A DNA stretch of 60,000 nucleotides, taken from positions 61,226,533 to 61,286,532 of the forward strand of contig OX485804.1 of the NCBI GenBank assembly GCA_950295325.1, written 5' to 3'. Position numbers and translations under genes: made by a program. The notes under the pieces are model-generated. The model was not told where the DNA came from, searched no databases, and saw only the letters and a program-made list of their open reading frames with translations. This DNA comes from Polytrichum commune (taxonomy: Eukaryota > Streptophyta > Polytrichopsida > Polytrichales > Polytrichaceae). This document shows, piece by piece, positions 1-12,548 of this stretch (its first letter is position 1; the number at the start of each line of letters is the position of its first letter).

Positions 1-66
1 TTAACATATGTGTTTGAATGCGAGGCAAAAAAAAATCTAAGTTCTTATTAAGTTTGGCTGCTGCAG

Positions 67-3000
67 CCCCGATGTGCGTGTATATGCATATGCAGCTGCT
101 CAGGTTAAGAAAGCAATGGAGGTATGGATGATTATTCTGTTCTCTATCAACCTTTTCATCTTACTTCTATTGCATCTAAGTTGTGGTATGATGCTCTGTG
201 TTCAAAATCCTCCACAGTTTCTTAGCTCTTGTCTTTTGGAATAGTTCATTAATTGGTTGGTCATGTTGCCATGTTGGGTTTATACAATCCTACTCAGGTT
301 ACTCATAAACTTGGAGGCGAAAATTATGTCTTCTGGGGTGGGCGAGAAGGCTACCAGACTCTCCTGAATACGGATTTGAAGAAAGAGCTTGATCACATGG
401 TAGGCCTCCTGCTTCTTACTAATCTGAAATCTTAGTTGTATAACTGTCTGATTAAGCAAAGACAAGTTTGCTATCAACTTTAGATTTCATTACAGTTAGA
501 GTCGATACTGGCAGTATATTTGGAGCACTTTGCAGTGTTTTTAGAGTACATGTGCACTAATTCATGACTGGTTGATGGATGCAGGCAACATTTTTGACCT
601 CAGCTGCTGCATGGAAGAAAAAACTTGGCTTCCAAGGTACAACATGATTTCGACTGTGTTCTATGAACTGAATTTGAACATTCTGAGAAGAAAGTGCCCT
701 GAAGTTGAGAGTGATCAGATGAGAAGAATAGTACACATGATGTAGTGCTTGTTTTTTCTTTCAGGAAATCTGCTCCTGGAACCAAAGCCGCAGGAGCCAA
801 CTAAACACCAGTATGTGGCTCAATCTCTTGCCTCTTGTTTGCTTGACATTTTAAATTTGACTTCCGAGGAGTTTAATAGTATGTATCCTGGTTCTGACCA
901 GATTGTTCTTTAAATCAGCCCTGATGGCAAGTGCTCTGATCTTTTTTCTAGGTATGACTGGGATGCAGCCACTACAATGGGGTTCCTAAGAAACTATGGG
1001 CTGTCAGGCACTATACAACACCCTTCGTACATAGCTTTTCTCTATGATGGGCTCGATTGAAGTTACAGGATGGCACATGGATGCTTGACTATCTGGAATT
1101 CAAAAAAATTGCATGCAGCAGTTGTTGATATATTAGAAATGTTTCTGTACCTTGGATGTCAGGAGGTACTTCAATGTGCAAATAGTATAGAGTTCTGGTG
1201 ATAGTTATCTGTAAAATAGTTTTTGAGAACCTGTTGCATATACCCTATGTGCCTGTCAGTTTCGTACATAATGAATTCTACCCATAAATGCCTAAATACT
1301 CTAACTGCCACATGTCATTTGTCATTGGTTAAGAGTGTTACAAATTCTATTTGGCACCTTGAAAATTAATTATCTGGTTACATGGATGTCCGAAACTGAC
1401 TGTAATGTACGGTATTTCCTTGCAGAGGAGTACAAGCTCAACCTGGAGTGTAACCATGCCACACTTTCTGGACATAGGTAGACATTACTGTTTTCCCCCT
1501 TTGTTGGTGGGCCTACTCCTACTACTGTCACAGTAATTGTATAGGCTGCTTGATACATAGCATGGTATCTATGGTTTAGGGTTTGGGTTTGGTCATTGCA
1601 AGGGAGGGAGAGTTGATGTGGCTGGGTGCAAAATATAGTGTTGGCTCCAGCCTTCTAACTACATTTTGGGTTTTGAGATTTCTAAATGTGTTCATAATAA
1701 CATCTCAGTAAGGTAAGCGGACCTAATTCAATTACTGATCTGAAGTGAACACTTATAATTGAGTGGTGCGTGGTTAGGTGTAGATCTAAGAACGGACATC
1801 CAAAAGACATGTGGTTAAAAGTGATTGGACCACATGCTCACTATTTATTGACCATTCTAGGCTAGATAGGCAACAGAATTTGGGGATCTATATGATCACT
1901 TAATTAGGAAGAAAATCTTCATTCCATAATGAATTAGATAAACATGTGAGTGAGGAAAATTATTAGGGATGATTTGGATTTGCTAATTTTGTGTTTCTTA
2001 TCCTACGAGAGGTGGGTACAGAGCTAAAAGTGTATGTTTAAGACCCACTTACCTTAGACAACGTTGCATGCTCTGAACAACATTTTCAACATGTCATACT
2101 AGAACTGAATTTGGCTCACTGAGGAACTCTCTGCAGTTGTCACCACGAGCTTGAGACAGCGCGTATATATGGCATGCTGGGCAGTGTTGATGCCAACACA
2201 GGCGATGCTCAAACAGGTGAGAGCCTTGCTCTTTTGAAGTTACAAAATGCTTCCAGTTCTTTCACTTTGAGCTTCCTTCATGTGTACATGTTACTTGTAA
2301 GAAGAAAGAGAGATTACTACGATGTTGCCACCGGCATGAGTTATGGTTTTCATCTTGGAGTGGGTATAAGTCCATATGTAATTCAGAAACAGGCATCATG
2401 AGAATCAGAGGGGCCCTGAAGACTACCATCTCCTTTCAAAGGTGAAACACCTTGAACGGGTACAGACAAGCCAGCCCGCACTTATCTATCTCCTTCAAGA
2501 GGAAGCCCCTAGGTTCCCACTTTGTTGGTTGAAAGTGTGTAGTTCACCCAGATACCCCCACTATAGTTGAGTGGAATATAGGTGGTAGAGTGCACCAAAA
2601 ATCAAGCATTAGGAAAGTCATGGAATCCGAGTACTATTCCTGCCTTAGGCGGCTCAACCTCGGAGTTCCAATGGGATCGGGGTTTAGGCCTTGGGATTAA
2701 CCCTCCTCAATTTGTAAGGAACTAGTCTCACTTACCAAGTAAGGTGGCTTAATGCAGGATGGGACACTGATCAGTTTCTCACAGATGTTAGCGAAGCAAC
2801 GCTCATCATGCTAAGTGTCATAAAGAATGTGAGTGCTCAAGTTTCTCTCCTCTTTCTGAACGTTTGGTATCACACTGGATCCTGCTCTGGCATTCCCATT
2901 GTTAATTGCACCACATCTGCAGGAATGTACTGTGTTATTGTTTTCCTTGCCTGTAGACCATCGAAAGCAGTTTTATTGTTGAGTCAATCATTTTTCTCTA

Positions 3001-4340
3001 ATCATCTCATCCTCCACAATGTGGAATTTGGTTTTCAATTGAAAACTGTATATTGGGACCGACTTTGAACTTATTGGTGTGTAGGGAGGTCTGGCGCCCG
3101 GTGGATTCAATTTTGATGCAAAATTGTGAGTTTCTTGTGCAAGCCTTCGAAACTTTTGTCAGAGTAGCTGTGATTAAGTTTTGTAACCTATGTTTTTGTG
3201 GAATGCACGTCCAAGAGAAAAGTTGGTGCATTCAAATGAAAAGACTCCTGGAGCATCTGTTAAGACATCCTTAAAATCAGTGTTTCTGTTCTCCTTCAGG
3301 CGGGTGTGAATGTCAGATGCATGTCAAGAATTGTGGATGGGTAGAGGGTCTTCATTACAATGCTAAATTTGTGACAATATGCAGGAGGAGGGAGAGTGTG
3401 GATGTGGAAGACCTCTTTATTGCGCACATAGGAGGGATGGATACAATTGCTCGTGGCCTCCGTAATGCTGCTGCACTTCTTCAGGTATTGATGTCACCAG
3501 TGAATCAAATTTAATGAGGGCAAAGTGTCTGTCATCATACTATTAGTCAAGTTAGAATACGTCTCTTGAAGTGTTTCCTGCATGAGGATGGAGCAAATTT
3601 TTATGAACTCGAGTGGTATTTATCATTGTGTATGGTATTGTTTCAGGAGGGTCGCCTAACAAAGCTCATCAACGATCGCTATTCAAGCTTCAATTCGCCT
3701 CTTGGAAAGCTTATTGAGGTAACAGAATAATCCCCTTGCGATTTAACTTGTTCAGATATAGAGAGTAGCTCCACCCATTTGCAATACAGAATGCATTCCT
3801 TTCAGAACCACCATGTCCTATGCCTCCTAGTTGTTGGTAATAGCAAACTTAATATTGGCAATGGGTACATTCACCTAGTGGGTAGAACTCATGGATTTAC
3901 AACTTTATGGAATGCCAGGAGGGGAGTGTTGGATTTGAGGAACTAGAGAAACATGCTTTGCAAGCAGGAGAGCCACCTCTCGTCTCTGGCAAACAGGTGC
4001 CCATCTCTTTCTTATGTACAATGTATCAAAAAAACAAGTGACTATGTTTTGTATGACACAACTAGAGATTTGCACTGGTATTACTTTCACCATTGCATGC
4101 CATATATGCATTCTCTCCTTGGAACTACCTAATGGGACTGTATAGACTGAGAATTTGATAATCACAGGATGGTGACAAAACTTTCATTCAATACAGTTAA
4201 AATGAGTCCAAGCTGCAAAGCGTGTCCAATATTTGTTCAGTGTTATGATTAGGTTTGGCGTCTGAAAATCATGCTCTTAGAGTTTTCAACTAATTCATGT
4301 GCAGGAATTGGCTGAGATGATATTTTCCTCTTATATCTGA
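67..4340 (+). CDS. Xylose isomerase, 3' part (5' end outside window)
   Basis: Converts D-xylose to D-xylulose with divalent metal. Exons I can join in frame: 67-121, 298-399, 585-636, 765-810, 952-1007, 1426-1477, 2137-2216, 2758-2828, 3085-3125, 3385-3484, 3647-3718, 3919-3996, 4305-4340 (stop TGA). They give 279 residues plus one leading base. Family signatures appear in order: [51 protein letters not shown] (metal-ligand Glu and active-site Lys), [11 protein letters not shown] (Glu and His ligands), [29 protein letters not shown] and [23 protein letters not shown]. All metal ligands expected in this half of the enzyme are present, so it looks functional. The N-terminal third lies left of the window. 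The intron after 1007 would need a GC donor (GC-AG); all the others are GT-AG. It ends tail-to-tail with the MTP8-like gene. Confidence 0.95.
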
Positions 4341-5053
4341 AGCTGAAGGACTACGAGGGTGATCGCGGATGTGTTGAATGTATAGCCCGGATAAATATCC
4401 TAATTGTGTGTACAGCAATAGAGACAATTTCTCCGCTCCTTTTTTGGCAGTGTTATGTGATGAGAAATTCAAATAAATAGCATTGTTATCAATTCCACTG
4501 CAATTCAAAACTGTTGGAGAACAGAGAATGAGTTTTTGTACTCTTTTCAGTCCTCCTGAAAAAAGATTTGTCCATCAACAGTTTCTTTTGTCTATTTCAA
4601 CTACTGGTCAATATTTCTAATTGACCTGAAGAATATAAAACAACTGTCTGAAAGCTGGTGCTGATCAATCAAAATACTTTCAAGAAGTGAATGTGTCCAA
4701 GCTGTACAATTGTGATGTGCAAGAGACATGTCCACAATGAATATATCCAAATTCATGTCCATACCAGCAGTTCTTGAAAGTTCTTGGGAATCACCAAAAT
4801 TGCTATATTGATGTTGGCATCATCATAACCATTATATACAAAATTTATGTCGAGGTCAAATAGTTCCGGGGAAGTTCTTAAATTCTGCAGAATAGCTATA
4901 GGTCTATCCCTTCATAAGTCTATCTGCAGCCTAAACTTGCAAAAGTCGTAGATCTGTACCTACAGGATGTACGGATCCAGAATAGCCCTCAGAGAACATG
5001 CATTACCAATACAAAAAATTGAAGGTTTGTTCAGATTTACAAATTTGTGGTAG
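4341..5053. other. Convergent 3' region between xylose isomerase and MTP8-like gene
   Basis: About 0.7 kb between two stop codons on opposite strands. It should hold the 3' UTRs of both genes. An AATAAA-like signal lies near 4470, downstream of the xylose isomerase stop. I see no coding signature and no repeat. Confidence 0.5.
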
Positions 5054-8000
5054 TCAATTTTGTGGAATTGTTTTGGGACGCCGGGGATGCTCAGGTTTGT
5101 GAGTGGATTCGAAGTCCAGGTGTACATATGCTCGCTCTACCTCAGGCAATGCCTCCAGCTTGTTTTGTAGTTTTTCTCCAATTTCATGAGCTTCCTTTAG
5201 ATACATATCCTCAGGTAACTCAATGTCCACCTTATCACAAACAAAGTTCTCAAGTATGAGAAGATCATGTATCATGGCTTCCAAATGGTTACTACAAGGA
5301 TCAAACGCATGCCTAATTCAACATATTTGAAACATAGAAAATTACTGCATAGAAATTGTCGCATTTGCTACTTATGCCACCCCACCAACTGCTATAGCTT
5401 TTAGTTAAAGTTCATTACATGTAAGGTGTTCCAGCAAAGATAACTTTGTTGGACCTGTCCCAAACTTGGGAGAGGCATTGGGGGAAGAATAAGGATTGGT
5501 ACTGGGGTTAGGCTACAGAGTAGGTTAGCCTAGTTTAGCCTAACATTTTCAATAGGGCACACAACCTCTCGTGTGGATATATAGTCTTCAAGAATAAAAA
5601 GTAATCCACACAAATATAGGGAAATTACCCATCAATACATACCTCATATGAGCGTTTTCTTTCCAGCTGGAACTAAAGAACAAGGGAGAAAAGCATTGAA
5701 GACAATTCATAGGAGACAAATTAGAAAGCTGAGAAACTTAGTTGTTCTAAAACCAATCAACCAGCAAGACAAACACAAAGGTGTACAAGGTTCAGCCTGA
5801 ACCTCAACGAAGTAGAGACTCCCAAATGTGTATGCCCTCACAGTATCTATGCGTCGAATTTTGTCATGATGGTGAATGCTGATATATGTAACCATCTCTA
5901 TGAATTCTTTTGGAGCTGCTTTACCAATTAACGATGCTGCATTCCAAGACACATTGATCAATTATGCCCCAATATAACAAAAAATCACTTTATAAAAAGT
6001 AACAAATATGATCAATGTCTTAAATATACCCAAATAGCTAGATTGCAATAAAAGTGTAGAATACTGTGGTTTAGGGTTTCGAATGTGTCTTCATTTCATA
6101 GATTCAAAGTGGTTATCCACAGAATACCATCAGCCAAAACTTCATACATGAAAGACCTGACAGATTTCTAGACACTGCTAGTCAATAACATAGTATTGAC
6201 CTCCTGTACATAATGGAGAGTTGAAGCATATACAAAAGACTTGAAGCCCATCCTCAATTGTATTGGTATTCACATTGGTATAATTCAGTATTTACAGAAA
6301 CGAATGGTTTTGGAGATAGCTAAATGTAGGTATAAAGTGATAAAAATTGGGCAAATTATAACTTGAGTTGAAGTCTACAACAAGTACCTGCGTTCTCTAG
6401 CACAGTCCTGGACCATTCGTAGATGGTATAAACAGCAAGAACCATGGCTCCAACTGGATCTATCCACCAGTAAAATTGGTTCGCAAGGAGTGCTGCCCCT
6501 AGTCCCACAATATTTGTAAGAGCATCAAAGCTGTGATCCTGTATAGCATGCGCAACTGAATGAGAAGGTTTCATGGTCCTAGTACTGCATACACAAACAA
6601 CAGACTTGGTTAAAGAAATTTGACACACCTTAGACCCCTACCTCAACATTGAGTACACAGATGTAACCATGGGTAACCGAGAGCATGATGGGGGAGTTCT
6701 TCAAAGTTATGTTTAGCAATTGAATATACGAGTATACTACCTCTCATTCAAACTGATGTGATATAATTGTCCCCACGAACTCAAAAAGCTGTGTTTCAAC
6801 ACAAGTCAAGACAGCTTGACCCTGTGATTTGTTGACTGCTAAGAACTAGGTGAATGCAAGGAATCCTACTACAGGCTGTAATAGGCGCCCAACCTACCAA
6901 TTTGCAGTAGCGGCAAGGTAGGTTATTGTGTGCCTACTACAGCCCATGGCAGGGCGACACATGTCCATTACCATATGAAATGGTCATGAAATGGTCATGC
7001 ATGGCATGGTTATCAATTATGAGTGATAATGCGCCTTCCAATATCCAATCAGGAACACACACGCAAGCAAAAGCACTTGGTTTCACCACTACAGATGGCA
7101 CCCTATCATCCATGTTCCCAGCAATGACCTTGAGTATGAGTGAATCATTACCAAGGAGTAAGCATGTATAATCTCGCTCTTGAAAGTCCTGCAGTAGATA
7201 AAAAGGGCAAACTTGCAAGCTGTGGCAATTCCCATGACAACTGTGAGCCATACGAGTTCATAAGAGGACATTTTATGTCCAGTGTCACCTTCCATCAGCT
7301 GCTCAGCAGCTGTTATCAACACTTGCATCCCTGTCGACAAAAACAGACAATAGATGAATAGTATCACCAAGTAAAATGATACCAGTCATGTATCGTTGAT
7401 GAGCAGCTGATGCCTATAATTGATGTAAAATGGAAGACGGACACACAAAATCATGTCTACTCTAGATCCTTTAAGAAATTTTGTAGACCTGTGGCAAAAA
7501 CCAAAGGTCTGTGATTGTGGGCATTTTACCAAGGGCAGCCATGATAGCCGCAAATATGACGATGCCAACAGGTTGAACGCGGAGCTTCCCAATTGGGTAC
7601 TTATACTTGTTCTCTTGCTTCATCGTCCACCTTGTGAAGAGAAGAATAATCCCTGCTAGGAGGTCCAGCAGAGATTCTAAAGTTGAGGCCACAATTGCTA
7701 GCGACCTGCTCTTTACTGATGCAAATATCTGCACCCAATTTCCTGTAGGTAAGAATCTTTAAAGAATTGAATCTTTACAACCAGGTTCAGACCCGAATAA
7801 ATACCTCATGACTGAAAAGCCAATCTAGTTGGCTGTCACAAGACCCCTTATTGGAATTGCTTCTTCAGTAGACTTATCCTCTAACTCAAAAGGACTTTTG
7901 GTCAGGAGTTGGTTGTTTTGCATACGAAACCTTCCATGCTCCATAAGTTTTCAGTGCATGCTCAGAGGTAGTGTTTGAATGTGAGTGAAGAGCAGACTAT

Positions 8001-9416
8001 TTCGGTTCATTGAGGGTCAAACTCATTTTGGCATTCCAAGAAGAGCTAAAATGAGTTTGGCCCTCAATGAACCAGAGTAGGCGAAGATTCACATTCAAAC
8101 ACTACCCGCAAGTATGCACCACAAGTGGAAAGAAACGATTGATTTTGTATGCAAAACAACCAACGGAATCATAGGGGACCAACTCCAGATAATAAGTCCC
8201 CTTGAGTTAAAGGATAACTCTAGTATCTTCACAAACTTTGCTTCAATTCAATTGAGCAATTTACACAAGTGAGGCTTTTGATCAGCTTGGGGGGGATAAG
8301 ACTGTGTTCTTTTCCCTGGGAATTCACCTTGATGACAAGCAGACAGACGTTGGCAATATTGGACAGGCTGATAGCAAGACCTTCATGACGCTCACCAGAC
8401 TGCTCGTCATCTCCTAGGGCCCTTCCATTTTCATCATTCTGCGACCCTTCTACGTCTTGGAGGAATTTCTCCACATCTTTGTACGAGTTGAGCAATTCTC
8501 TCTGCCTCTTGTTGTACTCCCTCTGACCTGCCATCACGTGATCCTCATCAACATTTACATGAAACCATATGGAATACAACCTGCCGAATGCCACGCCGTC
8601 TGGTGATGCATACTATCCCCCGACATGAACATTGAATTTTCAGGTCTCCAGTAAAGGTGTCGCAGAGATGAAAGGACCCAATTCTTGATCAAATTGTCAA
8701 ATGGTGTGTGCAGATTTGAGTTTGCCATTCTTCTACTAAACCTCAGGAACGATTACATGGATTAAACATGAAACCCTGGACATTCACACCTCGTGCGTAT
8801 AACCAATTAACATGAAAGCTACATGGATTACATAATCTATATCAACACCTACAGCCTACCCATTGCCGCATTGACTGAAGATGCAGACTATCCCCAGTAT
8901 AAACATTGGAATTTCAGGTTTCTAGAAAAGGTGTCACTTAGATGAAAGGTCCAAATTATCGCATACTTGATCAAATTGCAAAGTGATTTATAAGCGTTTG
9001 AATTTTCCATTCTTCTACTAAACCTCAGAGACGATTGCATCAATTAGGGAAGAAAGCCCAGACATGCACACCTTTAGAGTGCCATCCATCATAATTGAAT
9101 GCACCAATTCGTGGACAACAATTCTCCATCATCACCTTTGATCGTCCCCAAACATCAATTACCCGTGATATGCAAGGATGAACACTGCCACATACATACC
9201 TGCACTCATATCCGAATCGTCTTGGAAGGCATTCTCCACTGTGGCCCAATGGTAATGGAATGGCGCCCTCCACGACCGGGAGCGCAGGCTTCTGTTTTTA
9301 AATAGCGAGGGTCCTCCATTCCCTACTGCCCTGCTGCTGCCGCTGCTGCTCCCTTCCTTATCCGCCTCCCCGCTCCGCAAGAGCGCTGCAGTCACACCTT
9401 CTTCCGCCTTCGCCAT
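5054..9416 (-). CDS. MTP8: MTP8-like Mn/Fe cation diffusion facilitator
   Basis: Membrane transporter of the Mn-CDF subgroup; plant MTP8 loads Mn (and Fe) into vacuoles. Exons: 9200-9416, 8328-8527, 7530-7728, 7152-7330, 6388-6538, 5803-5936, 5054-5230. All are GT-AG, in frame, 418 aa. The soluble N-terminus is about 120 residues. The TM region includes [15 protein letters not shown] (182-196), [10 protein letters not shown] (287-296) and [16 protein letters not shown] (300-315). The cytosolic CDF domain has [20 protein letters not shown] and [17 protein letters not shown]. The TM5 metal motif is DHSFD (D266, D270), diagnostic of Mn-CDFs. The TM2 motif reads ESLLD (E157, D161) where the family has DSLLD. 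MTP8 rather than MTP9-11 is chosen from the [19 protein letters not shown] and VDIELPED stretches. Start: the ATG at 9416 gives a typical length; an in-frame ATG lies further upstream. Confidence 0.93.
7874..8217. repeat. 344-bp foldback in MTP8-like intron 2
   Basis: Left arm 7874-8029 and right arm 8048-8217 are imperfect reverse complements around a loop of about 18 bases. Matching blocks include TTATCCTCTAACTCAA with TTGAGTTAAAGGATAA, GTTGTTTTGCATAC with GTATGCAAAACAAC, GTAGTGTTTGAATGTGA with TCACATTCAAACACTAC, and CAAACTCATTTT with AAAATGAGTTTG. It lies wholly inside the intron 7729-8327. I see no clear target-site duplication. It could be a MITE or an inverted duplication that folds in the pre-mRNA. 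Confidence 0.85.
8604..9073. repeat. Tandem duplication in MTP8-like intron 1
   Basis: Two diverged direct copies, 8604-8791 and 8880-9073 (offset about 276 bp). Both run from GATGCA(T/G)ACTATCCCC through CATTCTTCTACTAAACCTCAG to a shared CACACCT end. Both are in the intron 8528-9199. I find no open reading frame conserved between them, so this looks like an intronic segmental duplication rather than an exon duplication. Confidence 0.75.
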
Positions 9417-9488
9417 AGCTGCCGTCGCTCTGCAAATGCAAATGAAACACTGAACCATCGACAACTCTCTATGTAATAGATATATACT

Positions 9489-9931
9489 ACACTGATTTTC
9501 CCATTTAGTGAGGGTGGACTTATAGTGTGTGTGGGAAATTAGTGAAGGTGATACTAAATTTCTTTAATGTCACCATGAGACCTAGGGTGTTGTTGGAGCC
9601 CAAAGTGTCAAAAGTGTCTTAAATTCCCAATGCAAGTTCTCTTTAGTTTCTTAGTGTTAGGAGATGCCTCGTGAAAGAATGGCATCCACTAAGAAGAAGA
9701 AGAAGAAGAAGAAGAAGCATCCTCGAGCTCACCAAAACAAATAACAATATGTACTCTACAAACACCTTAGAGCACACCTTAATTTTCTTGAAATGCATTG
9801 TAAATAAGCATGTATTCACAAATTTAGTATCACTCAGTAGAAAATTTAGCCCTCTCTAATTTTGAGACTTGGCAAAATAGCGCGTGTTTTTGGGAACTAG
9901 TACCACACGCACTAAATGGGATAATCAGTGT
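9489..9931. mobile_element. Small non-autonomous TIR element upstream of MTP8-like ATG
   Basis: The ends are inverted repeats: ACACTGATTTTCCCATTTAG at 9489 and its near reverse complement CTAAATGGGATAATCAGTGT ending at 9931. A second inverted block further in is GATACTAAATTT with AAATTTAGTATC. The length is 443 bp and no transposase is encoded. The CACTG...CAGTG ends recall CACTA-type elements, but I see no matching 3-bp target duplication, so the superfamily is uncertain. It carries an (AAG)9 run at 9691-9717 and lies 73 bp upstream of the MTP8-like start codon. Confidence 0.6.
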
Positions 9932-12548
9932 GCTAAGTTATTATGGAGAGGTTCTTACATCTATATGTTTAGTGTAGAATCAATGTGGTTGATGGATCTT
10001 GAATGGTTTTTTTTTTTTTACTAGCCCCCTTCTCCTAGGATAAAAGCACATTATTGAGTTAGTACAAGATTGTTATCAACTCCAAATCATTGTTGTAGCC
10101 ACTTTCCTCATAATTTTTGAAGCTTGTATGCAATGTCCGGGAGGTTTTTGGACATAATTAGTCAAAACCTTGAGTTTCCAAGTCCAAACAATTACATGTT
10201 GTGATCTTTCAATTTTCTTTATTAATATGAGGTATATTCTATAGATTCCTAAAAAATGATCGGTAATACTCCTGAAGCCTTGAACTTCAACTGGTTCAGT
10301 TTGTGACTAGCGGTTGGTTCTCCCCATTCATTGCTTGTATGAATATCTTATTCATTATCTCAATGAAGATTCCCATGATAATTTTTTGGTTGATTTGACA
10401 CCGGAATTAGCTTAAGATACCAAGGAATTCATCTAGACCAAGGTGTTTGAGATGAATAACCTACACCTATATAGGATCAAGTTATTATGTTGGATGGAAG
10501 AGAGGTAGTACGTACACTCACATGCGGCAATTCATGTCCACGACTTTCAAAGTTCAAACATCCAATAAGAGAAGATAATGAGAAACATAACTTTGAACAC
10601 CCTCGTTATCCTCTTTGGATCCCGTGATTAGAAAATAAATTATAAAAGCATGTGGTGCTTATCATCTAGCAGCCAAGTTAGATCAATTTGCCTATGCTAG
10701 AGGAGGCCTAATGTAGTTAAGTTGAGCATTGCACCTCCAAGTGAAAGTGCCTCTCCTACTGTTCAATTTGGGGATCGGTTGTGTGTCTCCTGCAAAACCT
10801 ACATCTTTTGATCATCTTAAGGTAAGTATGCAAGTGCTATTGGTTTTCTTTTCTTGTTCTCCATCTTCTATTGATCAAATTACACCTTCAAATTTGTGTT
10901 GCATTAGCAAATCTACAATGAAACATCAAACAAAAAGCATACTAAAAATCGAACTTCCTTTGATTTAGTTTGATTATAGGAAGTGGATGTTTGTTAGTTC
11001 CTTAAGTAAATACATAAGTCCTTGCAATTGTGTTCAGTTTTTAGTATTGAATAATGAATAAAATTTGAAAATGTAGTCCAATCTCTACTAAACATGTATC
11101 TTCATGATGTCTGTTCTTTTGATCCTCACCAAACCATGCACCTATCAAATTTGGGCGTCCAATTAAGAAAGGTAACCGAATAACACCTGAATACCTTACA
11201 TGAGAAGCACTTACATACAAACTTAATTGTTGATGTGTGAGTTAGTATGATTGAATCACAAAGTGAGAGTGATCATTCAACATAAGCATTACACAAAAGT
11301 GAGGTCCTAAACTGCTACGTAGTAGAGCTCCTTTGGCCATTTCTGTGATTTTTCCCATTGACTTGGTGCAAGCTTTTGTCCTTTTGAGTCAGCCTCATGT
11401 CCCAGGTTGTTGTGGACCTTTAGGCAATTTAGTGGACTTGCTGGTGACAAGACATCAAATTCAGTGTCAAATATCAAATGACTCAGAGTACATCATGCCC
11501 CTCAACATGTAGGCATTCTAACTTTTTGGAACTATTGCTTGACCCATTTCCAAAAAAATAAATCAGTTCCATGGATAGATAAGTATAGATTGAACACTGT
11601 GTTAACTAGATGTGCTTTTCTCATGCAAAGTGAACTCATTAATTACTCAATATCACTGCATGCGGTGCCACATTCAAGTACCAGACATGGCCAGTTTTGA
11701 TGGCTCATTACAAGGTAGATGGATCTTAAATGGCTACTTCTGCCAACTAGCTCACTTCTCCTAGGATACAAAACTCACGATGAGGTGGTTAGCAAATCCA
11801 AATTGAACCTGCAGCCACTTTCCTCATAATTTTTAATGTTCATGTGAATATCTTGTTCATCATCACAGTGAAGATTCTTGTGCTCATTAAATGGTTATTT
11901 AGGTTCCTTCATTTATGTTGACTATTGAGTCTAGAATGGTTATCATATTTTGAGCAAACAATACAATCTCTTTTAAAGACATCCTTTTGGTATCCGTTCC
12001 TGGAGTCACACCAAACCACATACAACTCAAAGATAGGTGTCCGATTAAGAGAATTAACTGAATTAGGCACATCTACCGTAAAACATGGACAATCATCTTA
12101 CAAACTCGGACTAGAAACAAACTCTCAACATCGCATGCTTTATGAGTGTCGTCCAAGATCGCCATAGTCTGAAACTAAACTATAAATATTGTTCAGAAAA
12201 TCAACATCTTGGATGTCCGAGTCTGCTGAACACTTCTGCTTTCAACAAAAACAGTGTTGATATGGAAGTCAAGTTAATTCCCTCTAGAATAAGCCATCCA
12301 CAACACTGTGACTGAGACTCTTGTAGAAAAATAATGTGAAAATACCATATAACTCATAACAATATTGTAACAATTTCTCAAAAGCTGAGTAAGTCCAATC
12401 TAAGTAACCAACCCACTGGGAGAAAGTAGGACATATACCAGCCACAACAAGGAGGACATCAGTAGCCATCCAACTTTTGAGATGTCACAAAAAGTGGGTC
12501 TGCAATGATCGTCAAGTATCCCAGTGAAAAAGAGCCAGCAACAAGTAG
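9932..12548. other. Gene-free, repeat-derived spacer
   Basis: AT-rich DNA with two related blocks in the same order. Block A has a segment at about 9985-10385 and another at 11073-11205. Block B has counterparts at about 11718-11890 and 11961-12089. Shared strings include CTTCTCCTAGGATA, CCACTTTCCTCATAATTTTT and CCGATTAAGA-like text. No transposase or RT domain is legible. ORFs here are short and lack family signatures. The end near 12548 should hold the 3' UTR of the ZNHIT2-like gene. Confidence 0.6.
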
